Source: JARFPW01 sp035464655 (GTDB lineage Bacteria; Gemmatimonadota; Gemmatimonadetes; Palauibacterales; Palauibacteraceae). From it: DNA of 9,371 bases. Every line of letters begins with the position of its first letter. Position 1 is the first letter of the stretch. The notes beneath the pieces were generated by a model. It was not told the DNA's origin. It saw nothing but the letters and a program-made list of their open reading frames with translations, and did no database searches. A program made the translations under genes and the position numbers. The stretch lies in contig DATHRZ010000026.1 of NCBI GenBank assembly GCA_035464655.1, positions 1 to 9,371 of the forward strand. Direction: 5' to 3'. Shown piece by piece: positions 1-7,348 of this stretch.

Positions 1-66
1 ACCCGGCGCCTGCGAGAGCAGTTCAAGCAGGCCGAGGTCCCCTACGTCATTCTCCGGCCGAAGTGA
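1..66 (+). CDS. C-terminal end of an unidentified protein (5' truncated by window edge)
   Basis: The frame beginning at base 1 is open for 21 codons and stops at TGA 64-66. The tail reads TRRLREQFKQ followed by AEVPYVILRPK. Nineteen of the 21 codons end in G or C, which matches the codon bias of the genuine genes in the window and supports real coding. I do not recognise the family; 21 residues are too few. The gene would converge on the minus-strand protease gene, with the hairpin-rich interval 67-341 between them. Confidence 0.5.
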   Translation, partial: TRRLREQFKQAEVPYVILRPK

Positions 67-218
67 ATCCCTCAGCCGCTCAGCGCCTCTCGCGCTCCAG
101 CACTCAACGCCATCGTCGGCGCCGACAGCGCGCTTGAAGCGTGAGGGTCTCACTTGAGGTGACGCATGCGACAGGAGGGCTCTCCTGCAGTCGCGAGGGG
201 GCTACGCCCGTCTCAGAC

Positions 219-235
219 GTATGCAGAAGTATGCA
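219..235 (+). repeat. Two direct copies of GTATGCA, 10 bases apart
   Basis: GTATGCA occurs at 219-225 and again at 229-235, separated by GAA, so the start-to-start distance is about one helical turn. That geometry can suit a protein binding on one DNA face. It lies in a convergent gap rather than upstream of a gene, and it is short, so chance is likely. Confidence 0.3.
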
Positions 236-240
236 CCTGT

Positions 241-266
241 CGCCAAAATTACCCCCAGCTCGGGGG
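241..266 (-). terminator. Probable Rho-independent terminator of the minus-strand metB/C-like and M48 unit
   Basis: Read on the minus strand, CCCCC (266-262) and GGGGG (256-252) form five G:C pairs around the loop GAGCT, possibly extended by a G:U pair. They are followed immediately by TAATTTT. This is the most AT-rich patch in the intergenic region and stands out against the GC-rich surroundings. It lies about 75 bases past the protease stop codon. The T-run is interrupted and short, so termination efficiency is uncertain. Confidence 0.45.
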
Positions 267-301
267 ACGACGAAACCGGCCCGCCCTCGCCAGCAATCGG
301 C

Positions 302-340
302 GGGAGCGGGCCGGGTCGGGTCGGGGGCGGGGCCGCCCCC
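302..340 (+). other. G-tract cluster (G-quadruplex motif) with overlapping GC hairpin
   Basis: Six runs of three or more G lie at 302-304, 308-310, 313-315, 318-320, 323-327 and 329-332, with loops of 1-3 bases. This satisfies the standard G3+N1-7 quadruplex pattern with tracts to spare. The 3' part also forms an inverted repeat, with GGGGGCGG at 323-330 opposed by CCGCCCCC at 333-340. The element abuts the M48 stop codon (342-344). The G-rich strand is the template for the protease gene, so a quadruplex there could stall polymerase. That effect is inference. Confidence 0.55.
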
Positions 341-341
341 G

Positions 342-1427
342 TCAGCTTCGGCGGGACTGCCGGAACGCGCCGCTCACCCTGTCCTTCAGGCGATCGACGG
401 CCGCGTCGACGTCTTCCAGGATTTCGCTCGCCATGTCCGTGTAGCCCTTCGCGGCTTCCTTCAGGTCTTCGACGTAAGGACGCGTGTCCTCCTCGTCGCG
501 GCGGACGTAGTCGCCGGCCAGGATCTCGTCATAGCGGCCCGAGTCGATCCACGTACGCAACTCGGCCACGCGCACGACCGAGAACGGGTGCGTCGCACCA
601 AGCACGTTGAGCAGCTTGTACACCCGGTCGAGGATGTCGCGATTCTCCTGGTACTCGTCGGACTGCGCGATGAACTCGGCCAGGTCGAGGTCTTCCTGCT
701 CGCCGCGCGTGCCGCCGGCCAGCTTCATCAGCCCGCTCAGCACCGTGTCGCGATGCTGAATCGCCAGCAGGGCGGCGCGGTCGCTCGACAGCTCGGCCTT
801 GCGGTTCCACTCGAGCAGCGCGAGCAGCAGCGGTAGCACGGCGATGCCGGCGAGCGGATAGCGGAATACCGTGAGCTGCATGAGCAGGATGAGCAGCGTG
901 CGGTAGAGCACGTGCCCGCTCAGGATGTGGCCGACCTCGTGGGCGATCACGGCTTCGACCTCGTCGCGCGTCAGCACCTCGAGCATCGAAGAGTTCAGCA
1001 CGATGAACGGCTCGTTCATCCCGACGGCGCCGGCGTTCACGACCGGCGTCTGGCTCACGTAGAGTTCCGGGATGGTGTCGAGGTCCATGACCTCGCACAC
1101 CCGGAGCAGGCGCTGGTGGACCCAGGGATACTGCTTCTCGGACACGCGTACTGCGTTCGCCTTGAACGCGAGCCGGATCGCGCGCTCGCCGAACATCCCG
1201 AACACCTTGCGGAGCGCGAAATCGAACCCCGGAAGCTTGCGGAGGGCGTTCAGCGCCGCCCGGTCGGCCGGATGCTCCCACGAGGTGGCGCCGATTCCGT
1301 TGAGGATCCGGCGCTGATGGCCCGGTCCGCCGCCGTCGGTGCGCCCGACCTCCGCTTTCTCCCGATTGCCGGTGGGGTCACCGGATTCCTGCGATCCGCC
1401 TGGTTCTTCCGTCGCGTCATTCGTCAT
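342..1427 (-). CDS. M48 family membrane-associated zinc metalloprotease
   Basis: This 361-residue protein belongs to the M48 peptidases (HtpX/Ste24-like), which cut membrane or misfolded proteins. Residues 1-45 are a polar, Gly/Glu-rich, probably disordered leader. Residues 50-150 hold the conserved region WEHPADRAAL through ELYVSQTP and NAGAVGMNEPF. The zinc site is HEVGH (163-167), and the third ligand is probably Glu212 in AELSSDRAA. The segment between them (about 174-206) is strongly hydrophobic and likely a membrane hairpin. THPFSVVRVAEL (279-290) matches the family's conserved His-Pro/Arg region. Residues 315-352 are charged and helical. The region around residues 50-180 resembles, from memory, actinobacterial M48 proteins. 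The ATG at 1427 has a strong GGAGG about 7 bases upstream. It is second in a minus-strand pair with the PLP enzyme. Substrate unknown. Confidence 0.93.
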   Translation of the reverse strand: MTNDATEEPGGSQESGDPTGNREKAEVGRTDGGGPGHQRRILNGIGATSWEHPADRAALNALRKLPGFDFALRKVFGMFGERAIRLAFKANAVRVSEKQYPWVHQRLLRVCEVMDLDTIPELYVSQTPVVNAGAVGMNEPFIVLNSSMLEVLTRDEVEAVIAHEVGHILSGHVLYRTLLILLMQLTVFRYPLAGIAVLPLLLALLEWNRKAELSSDRAALLAIQHRDTVLSGLMKLAGGTRGEQEDLDLAEFIAQSDEYQENRDILDRVYKLLNVLGATHPFSVVRVAELRTWIDSGRYDEILAGDYVRRDEEDTRPYVEDLKEAAKGYTDMASEILEDVDAAVDRLKDRVSGAFRQSRRS

Positions 1428-1435
1428 CGATCCGC

Positions 1436-1440
1436 CTCCG
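1436..1440 (-). promoter_or_regulatory. Shine-Dalgarno site of the M48 protease gene
   Basis: On the minus strand GGAGG sits about 7-8 bases ahead of the ATG at 1427. This fixes the start and keeps the polar N-terminal leader in the protein rather than a later methionine. Confidence 0.7.
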
Positions 1441-1497
1441 CGGTTGCCGAGTGGGTCCGTGTCTGCTTCGAACTACGCGCGCCGGGTCCGCCGGGTT

Positions 1498-2658
1498 TCA
1501 GACGGCTTCGAGCGCCTGCTCGAGGTCGGCGATCAGGTCGTCCACGTCCTCGATGCCGACCGAGAGCCGGACCAGGCCGTCGGTGAGGCCCATCTCGGTC
1601 CGGCGCTCCGCCGGAACCGAGGCGTGTGTCATCCGCGCCGGCACGCACACGAGGCTCTCGACGCCGCCCAGGCTCTCGGCCAGGGCGAACAGACGGGTCG
1701 CCTCCGACATGCGCTCGGCGCGCTCCCGCGTGCCCATGTCGACGGTCACCATGCCGCCGAAGTCGCGCATCTGGCGGGCGGCCAGCTCGTGTTGCGGATG
1801 ATCGTCGAGCCCCGGATAGACGACGTTCTCGGGCTCGGGACGCTCGCGCAGCCAGGCGGCGACGCGGGCGGCGTTCTCGCAGTGCGCCCGCATGCGCACG
1901 GGCAGTGTCTTCGTCGAGCGAAGCAGCAGGTAGCAGTCCATCGGCCCCGGAACCGCCCCCGTCACCATCTGCTGCCGGGCGATCTCGTCGCCGAGGGCCT
2001 CGTCGGCCGCCACGACCGCACCCCCGATCAGGTCGCTGTGCCCGCCCAGGTATTTCGTCGAACTGTGGACGACCAGGTCGGCGCCGAGCTCGAGCGGACG
2101 TTGCAGGTACGGCGTGGCGAAGGTGTTGTCGACGGCCAGGAGGACCCCGGCGTCGCGGGTGATCTCGGCGCAGGCCGCGATGTCCGACAGCCGCATCAGC
2201 GGGTTCGTGGGCGTCTCGAGCAGCACGAGGCGGGTCTCGGGGCGGATGGCGGCGCGGAGCACGTCGGGGTGGGCCGTGTCGACCGGGTCGAAGTCGACGC
2301 CGAAGCGTTCGAACCAGCGAAACAGCCGCTCGGTGCCACCGTAGACGTTGTCTCCGCATACGATGTGGTCGCCGGCCGACAGGCAGGATTTGACGATCGC
2401 CTCGATCGCCGCGAGCCCCGACGCGAAGGCGGCGGCCCGCGCCCCGCCCTCGAGGGCCGCGAGGTTGCGCTCGAGCGCCGTTCGCGTCGGGTTGGCGACG
2501 CGGGCGTACTCGTGGCCGTCGCGCGGGCGGGCCACGCCGTCCTGCACGTAGGTCGACGTCTGGAAGATGGGTGTCATGATGGCGCCGGAACTCTCTTCCG
2601 GTGCCTGGCCGGCGTGGATCGCCAGCGTGGCGAACCGGTCCGACGGCTGCGTCTGCAT
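1498..2658 (-). CDS. Cystathionine gamma-synthase / gamma-lyase family PLP enzyme
   Basis: This 386-residue enzyme is of the Cys/Met metabolism PLP family, the usual length for a full-size member. Family members join O-activated homoserine to cysteine (gamma-synthase) or split cystathionine to cysteine (gamma-lyase), working as cytosolic tetramers. Visible sites are YARVANPT (51-58; Tyr51 and Arg53 bind the PLP phosphate of the neighbouring subunit in relatives), Asp177 in VDNTF (pairs with the pyridine nitrogen) and Lys202 in SSTKYLGGHSD (Schiff-base lysine). ESLGGVESL (328-336) and LVRLSVGIED (362-371, Arg364 for substrate carboxylate) complete the set. The block ESLGGVES...PARMTHASVP places it in the gamma-synthase/gamma-lyase branch rather than beta-lyase or O-acetylhomoserine sulfhydrylase. 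The exact reaction cannot be decided from sequence. The ATG at 2658 has GGAG about 8 bases upstream. Confidence 0.92.
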   Translation of the reverse strand: MQTQPSDRFATLAIHAGQAPEESSGAIMTPIFQTSTYVQDGVARPRDGHEYARVANPTRTALERNLAALEGGARAAAFASGLAAIEAIVKSCLSAGDHIVCGDNVYGGTERLFRWFERFGVDFDPVDTAHPDVLRAAIRPETRLVLLETPTNPLMRLSDIAACAEITRDAGVLLAVDNTFATPYLQRPLELGADLVVHSSTKYLGGHSDLIGGAVVAADEALGDEIARQQMVTGAVPGPMDCYLLLRSTKTLPVRMRAHCENAARVAAWLRERPEPENVVYPGLDDHPQHELAARQMRDFGGMVTVDMGTRERAERMSEATRLFALAESLGGVESLVCVPARMTHASVPAERRTEMGLTDGLVRLSVGIEDVDDLIADLEQALEAV

Positions 2659-2798
2659 GCTCTCTCCGTCTGCTTGGAAGCTACTTCCCGCCCGGGAATC
2701 TCGGCGGGTTCGTCGCGGCCAAGCTTAGCCGCGCGTCCGGGCCGGCGAAACGTCGGACCGATTGAAGATCCGATGATGCCGGCGACGATTCTCGGTGC
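2659..2798. promoter_or_regulatory. Divergent intergenic region between the PLP enzyme gene and the 140-residue protein gene
   Basis: These 140 bases separate two divergently oriented genes and should hold both promoters. I find no convincing -35/-10 pair for either direction. TTGAAG at 2762-2767 is a fair -35 for the plus strand but lacks a matching -10 at 16-18 bases. No riboswitch fold is recognisable. The clearest element is the inverted repeat at 2685-2698. Confidence 0.4.
2685..2698. repeat. Perfect inverted repeat TTCCCG-CC-CGGGAA, possible operator
   Basis: Six-base arms TTCCCG (2685-2690) and CGGGAA (2693-2698) flank a 2-base centre. The element starts 27 bases upstream of the PLP-enzyme ATG, within its likely leader or promoter. 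The compact dyad with AT ends could bind a dimeric repressor of a sulfur amino-acid gene. No regulator is encoded in the window and a chance palindrome is possible. Confidence 0.3.
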
Positions 2799-3221
2799 AT
2801 GGCGACCATCCTTCGACCCGACTCGCCCCGACGCGACCCGGCCACCGACGCGGCTATCGACCTGGCGACGGAGCGCGCCGTGCACCACATCTACGTCGGC
2901 CTCGCCTGGTCGACCCTCGGCCGGCTGCCGCTGATGTCCAGCGACCTGCGCGGTCAGGTCGAAGTCCAGCTCATCGTTCTGGCGCGGCGGCTCGACGTCG
3001 AGCCCGTGGCAGTGCGGGCCGCCGCCGACCGGGTGCGCCTGCTCCTGCGCCTGAAACCGACGCATTCGCTATCCACGCTCGTTCCCCGGCTCAAGCAGGG
3101 GTCGCAGGAGGCGCTGACCGCGGCCGGTCGCGGCGTCCACTGGGCGTCCGGCTACGCGGCGACCACGATCAGCGCCGACGCGGTTCGTGACGCGATTCGG
3201 CGCATCGACCGTCTGGATTGA
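2799..3221 (+). CDS. Hypothetical protein, 140 residues, helical
   Basis: I do not recognise this family. The frame has the GC-rich third-position bias of its neighbours and fills the space between the divergent region and glmM, so it is probably real. After a polar, Pro/Arg-rich start (1-15) the protein looks mostly helical: residues 17-45, 49-65 (GQVEVQLIVLARRL), 68-87 (valine/arginine/leucine-rich) and 123-138. There is no signal peptide, clear membrane segment, cysteine or recognisable catalytic motif. Two histidines (29-30) are adjacent. ATG 2799 is the only ATG near the start of this frame, since a stop lies at 2763-2765, but no good Shine-Dalgarno precedes it. It is 89 bases upstream of the glmM start and could be co-transcribed with it. 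Confidence 0.65.
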   Translation: MATILRPDSPRRDPATDAAIDLATERAVHHIYVGLAWSTLGRLPLMSSDLRGQVEVQLIVLARRLDVEPVAVRAAADRVRLLLRLKPTHSLSTLVPRLKQGSQEALTAAGRGVHWASGYAATTISADAVRDAIRRIDRLD

Positions 3222-3254
3222 CGGCGGCCGGTCCGGTAGCTTCGCGGTTGCGCC

Positions 3255-3306
3255 GCGGAGGCTCATCGCCCTCCGCCGTCAACACGAACCGCTGTCTCGG
3301 GAGGGG
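3255..3306 (+). promoter_or_regulatory. glmM leader hairpin and Shine-Dalgarno with competing pairings
   Basis: GCGGAGG (3255-3261) and CCTCCGC (3270-3276) form a perfect 7-pair hairpin with an 8-base loop. The glmM ribosome binding site GGGAGGGG lies at 3299-3306, directly ahead of the TTG start at 3311. CCCTCC at 3269-3274 can pair either with the upstream GGAGG arm or with GGAGGG of the ribosome binding site (3300-3305). The two structures exclude each other. The pairings are visible in the sequence. A regulatory role is inference, and GGAGG/CCTCC pairs are frequent in GC-rich DNA. Confidence 0.35.
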
Positions 3307-3310
3307 ACCG

Positions 3311-4705
3311 TTGGACCGGTCTCTCATCATATCGGCCTCGGGAATCCGGGGAATCGTCGGACAGACTGTCACGCCGGAGCTCGCCGTCCGCTACGGGGCC
3401 GCGATGGGCGCGTTCCTCCGCGACCGGAGCCCTGAAGGAACGGGCGGACGCTACGTGCTGGTCGGCCGCGATTCCCGCACGTCGGGGCAGCTGCTCGCCG
3501 CCGCCAGCGCGACGGGGCTATGCGCCGCGGGCGTCGACGCGCGACTGACCGGCATCGGACCGACGCCCACGCATCTGCTGGCCGTGCGTGACGACCCCCA
3601 CGCCCTCGGAGGCCTGATCGTCACGGCGTCCCACAACCCCGTCGAGTGGAACGGGCTGAAGCTCGCCTCGCCCGACGGGCGGTTCGTGGCTCCGGCCGAC
3701 GGCGAGCGGATCACGGCGATGGTCGAGAGCGGACCGGCCCTGGTCGGCTGGGACGAGCTCGGGCGGTTCAGCGACATGCCGGGCGTCGTCGAGCACCACA
3801 TCGAGCGAATCCTCGGTCTCGACCTCGTCGCGCTTGATGCCGTCGCGGCCGCGCGTCCGACGGTCGCCGTGGACTGCGTGCACGGGGCGGGCGCTCTCGT
3901 CGTGCCGGAGCTGCTGCGCCGGATGGGCTGCGAGGTCCACGGCATCGGCACGACGGCGGACGGCGTGTTCCCGCGCGACCCGGAACCGACGCCCGAGAAC
4001 CTCGGGGCCCTCGGCGATCTCGTGCGCCGGACCGGCGCCGACCTCGGGTTCGCCGTCGACCCGGACTCCGACCGCCTCGCGATCGTAGACGAGACGGGCC
4101 GCGCGATCGGTGAGGACTGGACGCTGGCGCTGGTCGTGGAATACGTGCTCGGCCACCGCCGCGGGCCCGTCGTGACGAACCTCTCGTCGAGCCAGTCGAT
4201 CGCCGACGCGGCGCGGGCGGCCGACGTCGAGCTGTACCGCAGTCCGGTGGGCGAGGCCCGCGTCGCGGCCGTCATGGCCGAGGTCGGCGCCGTGATCGGC
4301 GGCGAGGGCAACGGCGGCGTGATGCTTCCCGACCTCAACCTCACGCGCGACGCGCCGCTCGCCTGCGCGCTCGTGCTCAGCCTGTGCGCCGAACGCGGCG
4401 CCAGCATCGGTGAGCTGCTGGAGGGGCGGACGACCTACCACATGGTGAAGCGGAAGCTCGAGCGGCCCGAGGGGTCCGTCGACGAGCTTCTCGGAACCCT
4501 GGAGGCCGCCATGGGGTCCGAAGCGGAGGCCGATCACTCCGACGGACTCCGGCTGACCTGGCCGGACAGGTCGCAGTGGCTGCATGTCCGGCCGTCGGGC
4601 ACCGAGCCTATACTCAGAATCATCGCGGAATCACCCGAAGCCGAGCGGGCTGAAAGTCTGGTAGCGGAAACCGCCGCCTGCGTTGCCCGTGCGAGCGGGA
4701 GCTGA
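3311..4705 (+). CDS. glmM: Phosphoglucosamine mutase / phosphomannomutase (alpha-D-phosphohexomutase family)
   Basis: GlmM converts glucosamine-6-phosphate to glucosamine-1-phosphate on the way to UDP-GlcNAc. From TTG 3311 the protein has 464 residues, close to the family's ~450, and opens with the conserved SASGIRG. Visible sites are TASHNP (105-110, phosphoserine Ser107), DPDSDR (250-255, three Mg-binding Asp), GEGNGG (331-336, sugar specificity loop) and RPSGTEP (427-433, phosphate binding). GEGNGG resembles archaeal and dual-specificity phosphohexomutases more than E. coli GlmM, so mannose phosphates could also be substrates. The adjacent glmS favours the glucosamine role. The frame runs back to a TTG at 3218, but that 31-residue extension is not family-like, and the TTG at 3311 has GGGAGGGG just upstream. 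glmS begins 4 bases after its stop. Confidence 0.92.
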   Translation: MDRSLIISASGIRGIVGQTVTPELAVRYGAAMGAFLRDRSPEGTGGRYVLVGRDSRTSGQLLAAASATGLCAAGVDARLTGIGPTPTHLLAVRDDPHALGGLIVTASHNPVEWNGLKLASPDGRFVAPADGERITAMVESGPALVGWDELGRFSDMPGVVEHHIERILGLDLVALDAVAAARPTVAVDCVHGAGALVVPELLRRMGCEVHGIGTTADGVFPRDPEPTPENLGALGDLVRRTGADLGFAVDPDSDRLAIVDETGRAIGEDWTLALVVEYVLGHRRGPVVTNLSSSQSIADAARAADVELYRSPVGEARVAAVMAEVGAVIGGEGNGGVMLPDLNLTRDAPLACALVLSLCAERGASIGELLEGRTTYHMVKRKLERPEGSVDELLGTLEAAMGSEAEADHSDGLRLTWPDRSQWLHVRPSGTEPILRIIAESPEAERAESLVAETAACVARASGS

Positions 4706-4709
4706 ATAC

Positions 4710-6562
<1,853 letters not shown>

Positions 6563-6566
<4 letters not shown>

Positions 6567-7348
6567 GGCGCGCCGCTCGTGGGCCGCGCATGGGGTCCGG
6601 CGGCCTGGGGCTTCTCGTCGGGCTGTCGGCCGTCGCCCTCCAGCCGGCCCCGGCGACGGCGCAGGAGTACGCGCTGACCTCGCCGGCCGGCGACAGCCTG
6701 CGCTTCGAGCTCGCGGATTTGCGCGTGATGCTCGAGGAAGCCCGCATCCTGTACGACGACCTCGTCGAGGATCCGCGTGTCCTGTACATCCTCGGCTTCG
6801 GCCCTCCGGCCTCGGTCGACGCCCCCGACCCGGCCTACCCGTGGAACGCGGTGAGCCCGACGAGCGATTCGACGGTCGACGTCGTGACGCCGGGGAACCT
6901 GCGCGAGGCCGATCGGGCCTACTACAACTACGCGGTCATGCGCATGCGCGAGGTGCGGACCGAGGATCCCGACGATCCGTGCGACGCGCTGGTCGCCCGC
7001 GAGGAAATGGTGCTCTCGAGCTTCGTCGACGGCTGGGTGCTGGCGCGGACGCTGTTCGGCGGCCCCGGCTTCGCGCCGCTCGACGAGCTGGCGTTCGCAC
7101 GGGCGGCCGGCCACCTGCGCCCCCTGCTCGCCGCCCGGGGCGACGCCTCGGTGGGGGCCTGTGCGGCGGCATGGGCCGAGGCCAACCCCGGGGCCGTCGG
7201 CGCGTACGAGGACTGGCGCGCCGACGCCTTCCCGGAGCTCGGGACGCCGGCGGAGGACGCCGGGAGCGGCGATGGCGCGGAGGAAACTGAGGGCGCTGCC
7301 GAGGCGGACGACACGGCCGACGCAGCCGATTCCGGGAGCGCTCCATGA
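6563..7348 (+). CDS. Hypothetical exported protein with acidic C-terminal tail
   Basis: I do not recognise this 261-residue protein. It starts at GTG 6563, which overlaps the glmS TGA (GTGA), and ends in an ATGA overlap with cysS, so both junctions look translationally coupled. Residues 1-34 resemble a Sec signal peptide: arginines at 2-3, 6 and 9, a hydrophobic core at about 14-27, and an ATAQ-EY cleavage region. No lipobox is seen. The mature part has a helical segment LADLRVMLEEARILYDDLVED (50-70), the tyrosine-rich ADRAYYNYAVMRMREV (116-131) and only two cysteines (140 and 200), which could form a disulfide outside the cytoplasm. Residues 229-261 are a low-complexity Glu/Asp/Ala/Gly tail. 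ATG 6590 (residue 10) is a possible alternative start but would remove most of the basic n-region and lacks a ribosome binding site. Confidence 0.78.

Larger units (their letters stand above)
67..341. other. Convergent intergenic region with several inverted repeats
   Basis: This 275-base gap lies between two converging genes, and I see no convincing coding frame in it. It holds a 12-base perfect palindrome GTCGGCGCCGAC at 115-126, a short hairpin GTGAG-GGT-CTCAC at 141-153, a hairpin CAGGAG-GGCT-CTCCTG at 172-187 and a 7-base direct repeat GTATGCA at 219-225 and 229-235. A CCCCC/GGGGG hairpin lies at 252-266 and a G-tract cluster with a GC hairpin at 302-340. The last two are listed separately. 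The concentration of foldable elements fits transcription termination for both converging genes. None of the plus-strand hairpins is followed by a clear T-run. Confidence 0.55.

Noticed and set aside
141..836. 231-codon plus-strand frame starting in the convergent gap
   Set aside because: Most of it is antisense to the protease gene. There is no ribosome binding site and the 5' part crosses the hairpin and G-tract elements.
2659..2798. SAM or other sulfur-related riboswitch ahead of the PLP-enzyme gene
   Set aside because: I could not identify conserved core sequences or the needed stems in this short leader.
1339..2934. 531-codon plus-strand open frame
   Set aside because: It is antisense to the PLP-enzyme and protease genes, whose family motifs are unambiguous. 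Long antisense frames are expected in GC-rich DNA, and its composition (Arg/His/Val/Asp-rich) is that of a shadow.
3218..3310. N-terminal extension of GlmM from a TTG at 3218, and a possible promoter TTGACG at 3218-3223
   Set aside because: The extension is not family-like, and the TTG at 3311 has a strong ribosome binding site. The -35-like box has no acceptable -10 at 16-18 bases; TAGCTT at 3237 is only 13 bases away.
3518..4585. 355-codon minus-strand open frame opposite glmM
   Set aside because: It is an antisense shadow; glmM on the plus strand has all four catalytic motifs.
4683..4709. Upstream start for GlmS giving nine extra residues
   Set aside because: GlmS needs Cys directly after the initiator Met as its catalytic N-terminus, which is met only by ATG 4710.
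4600..4709. glmS ribozyme
   Set aside because: glmS follows glmM by 4 bases and the upstream sequence is glmM coding, so there is no leader that could hold the ribozyme.
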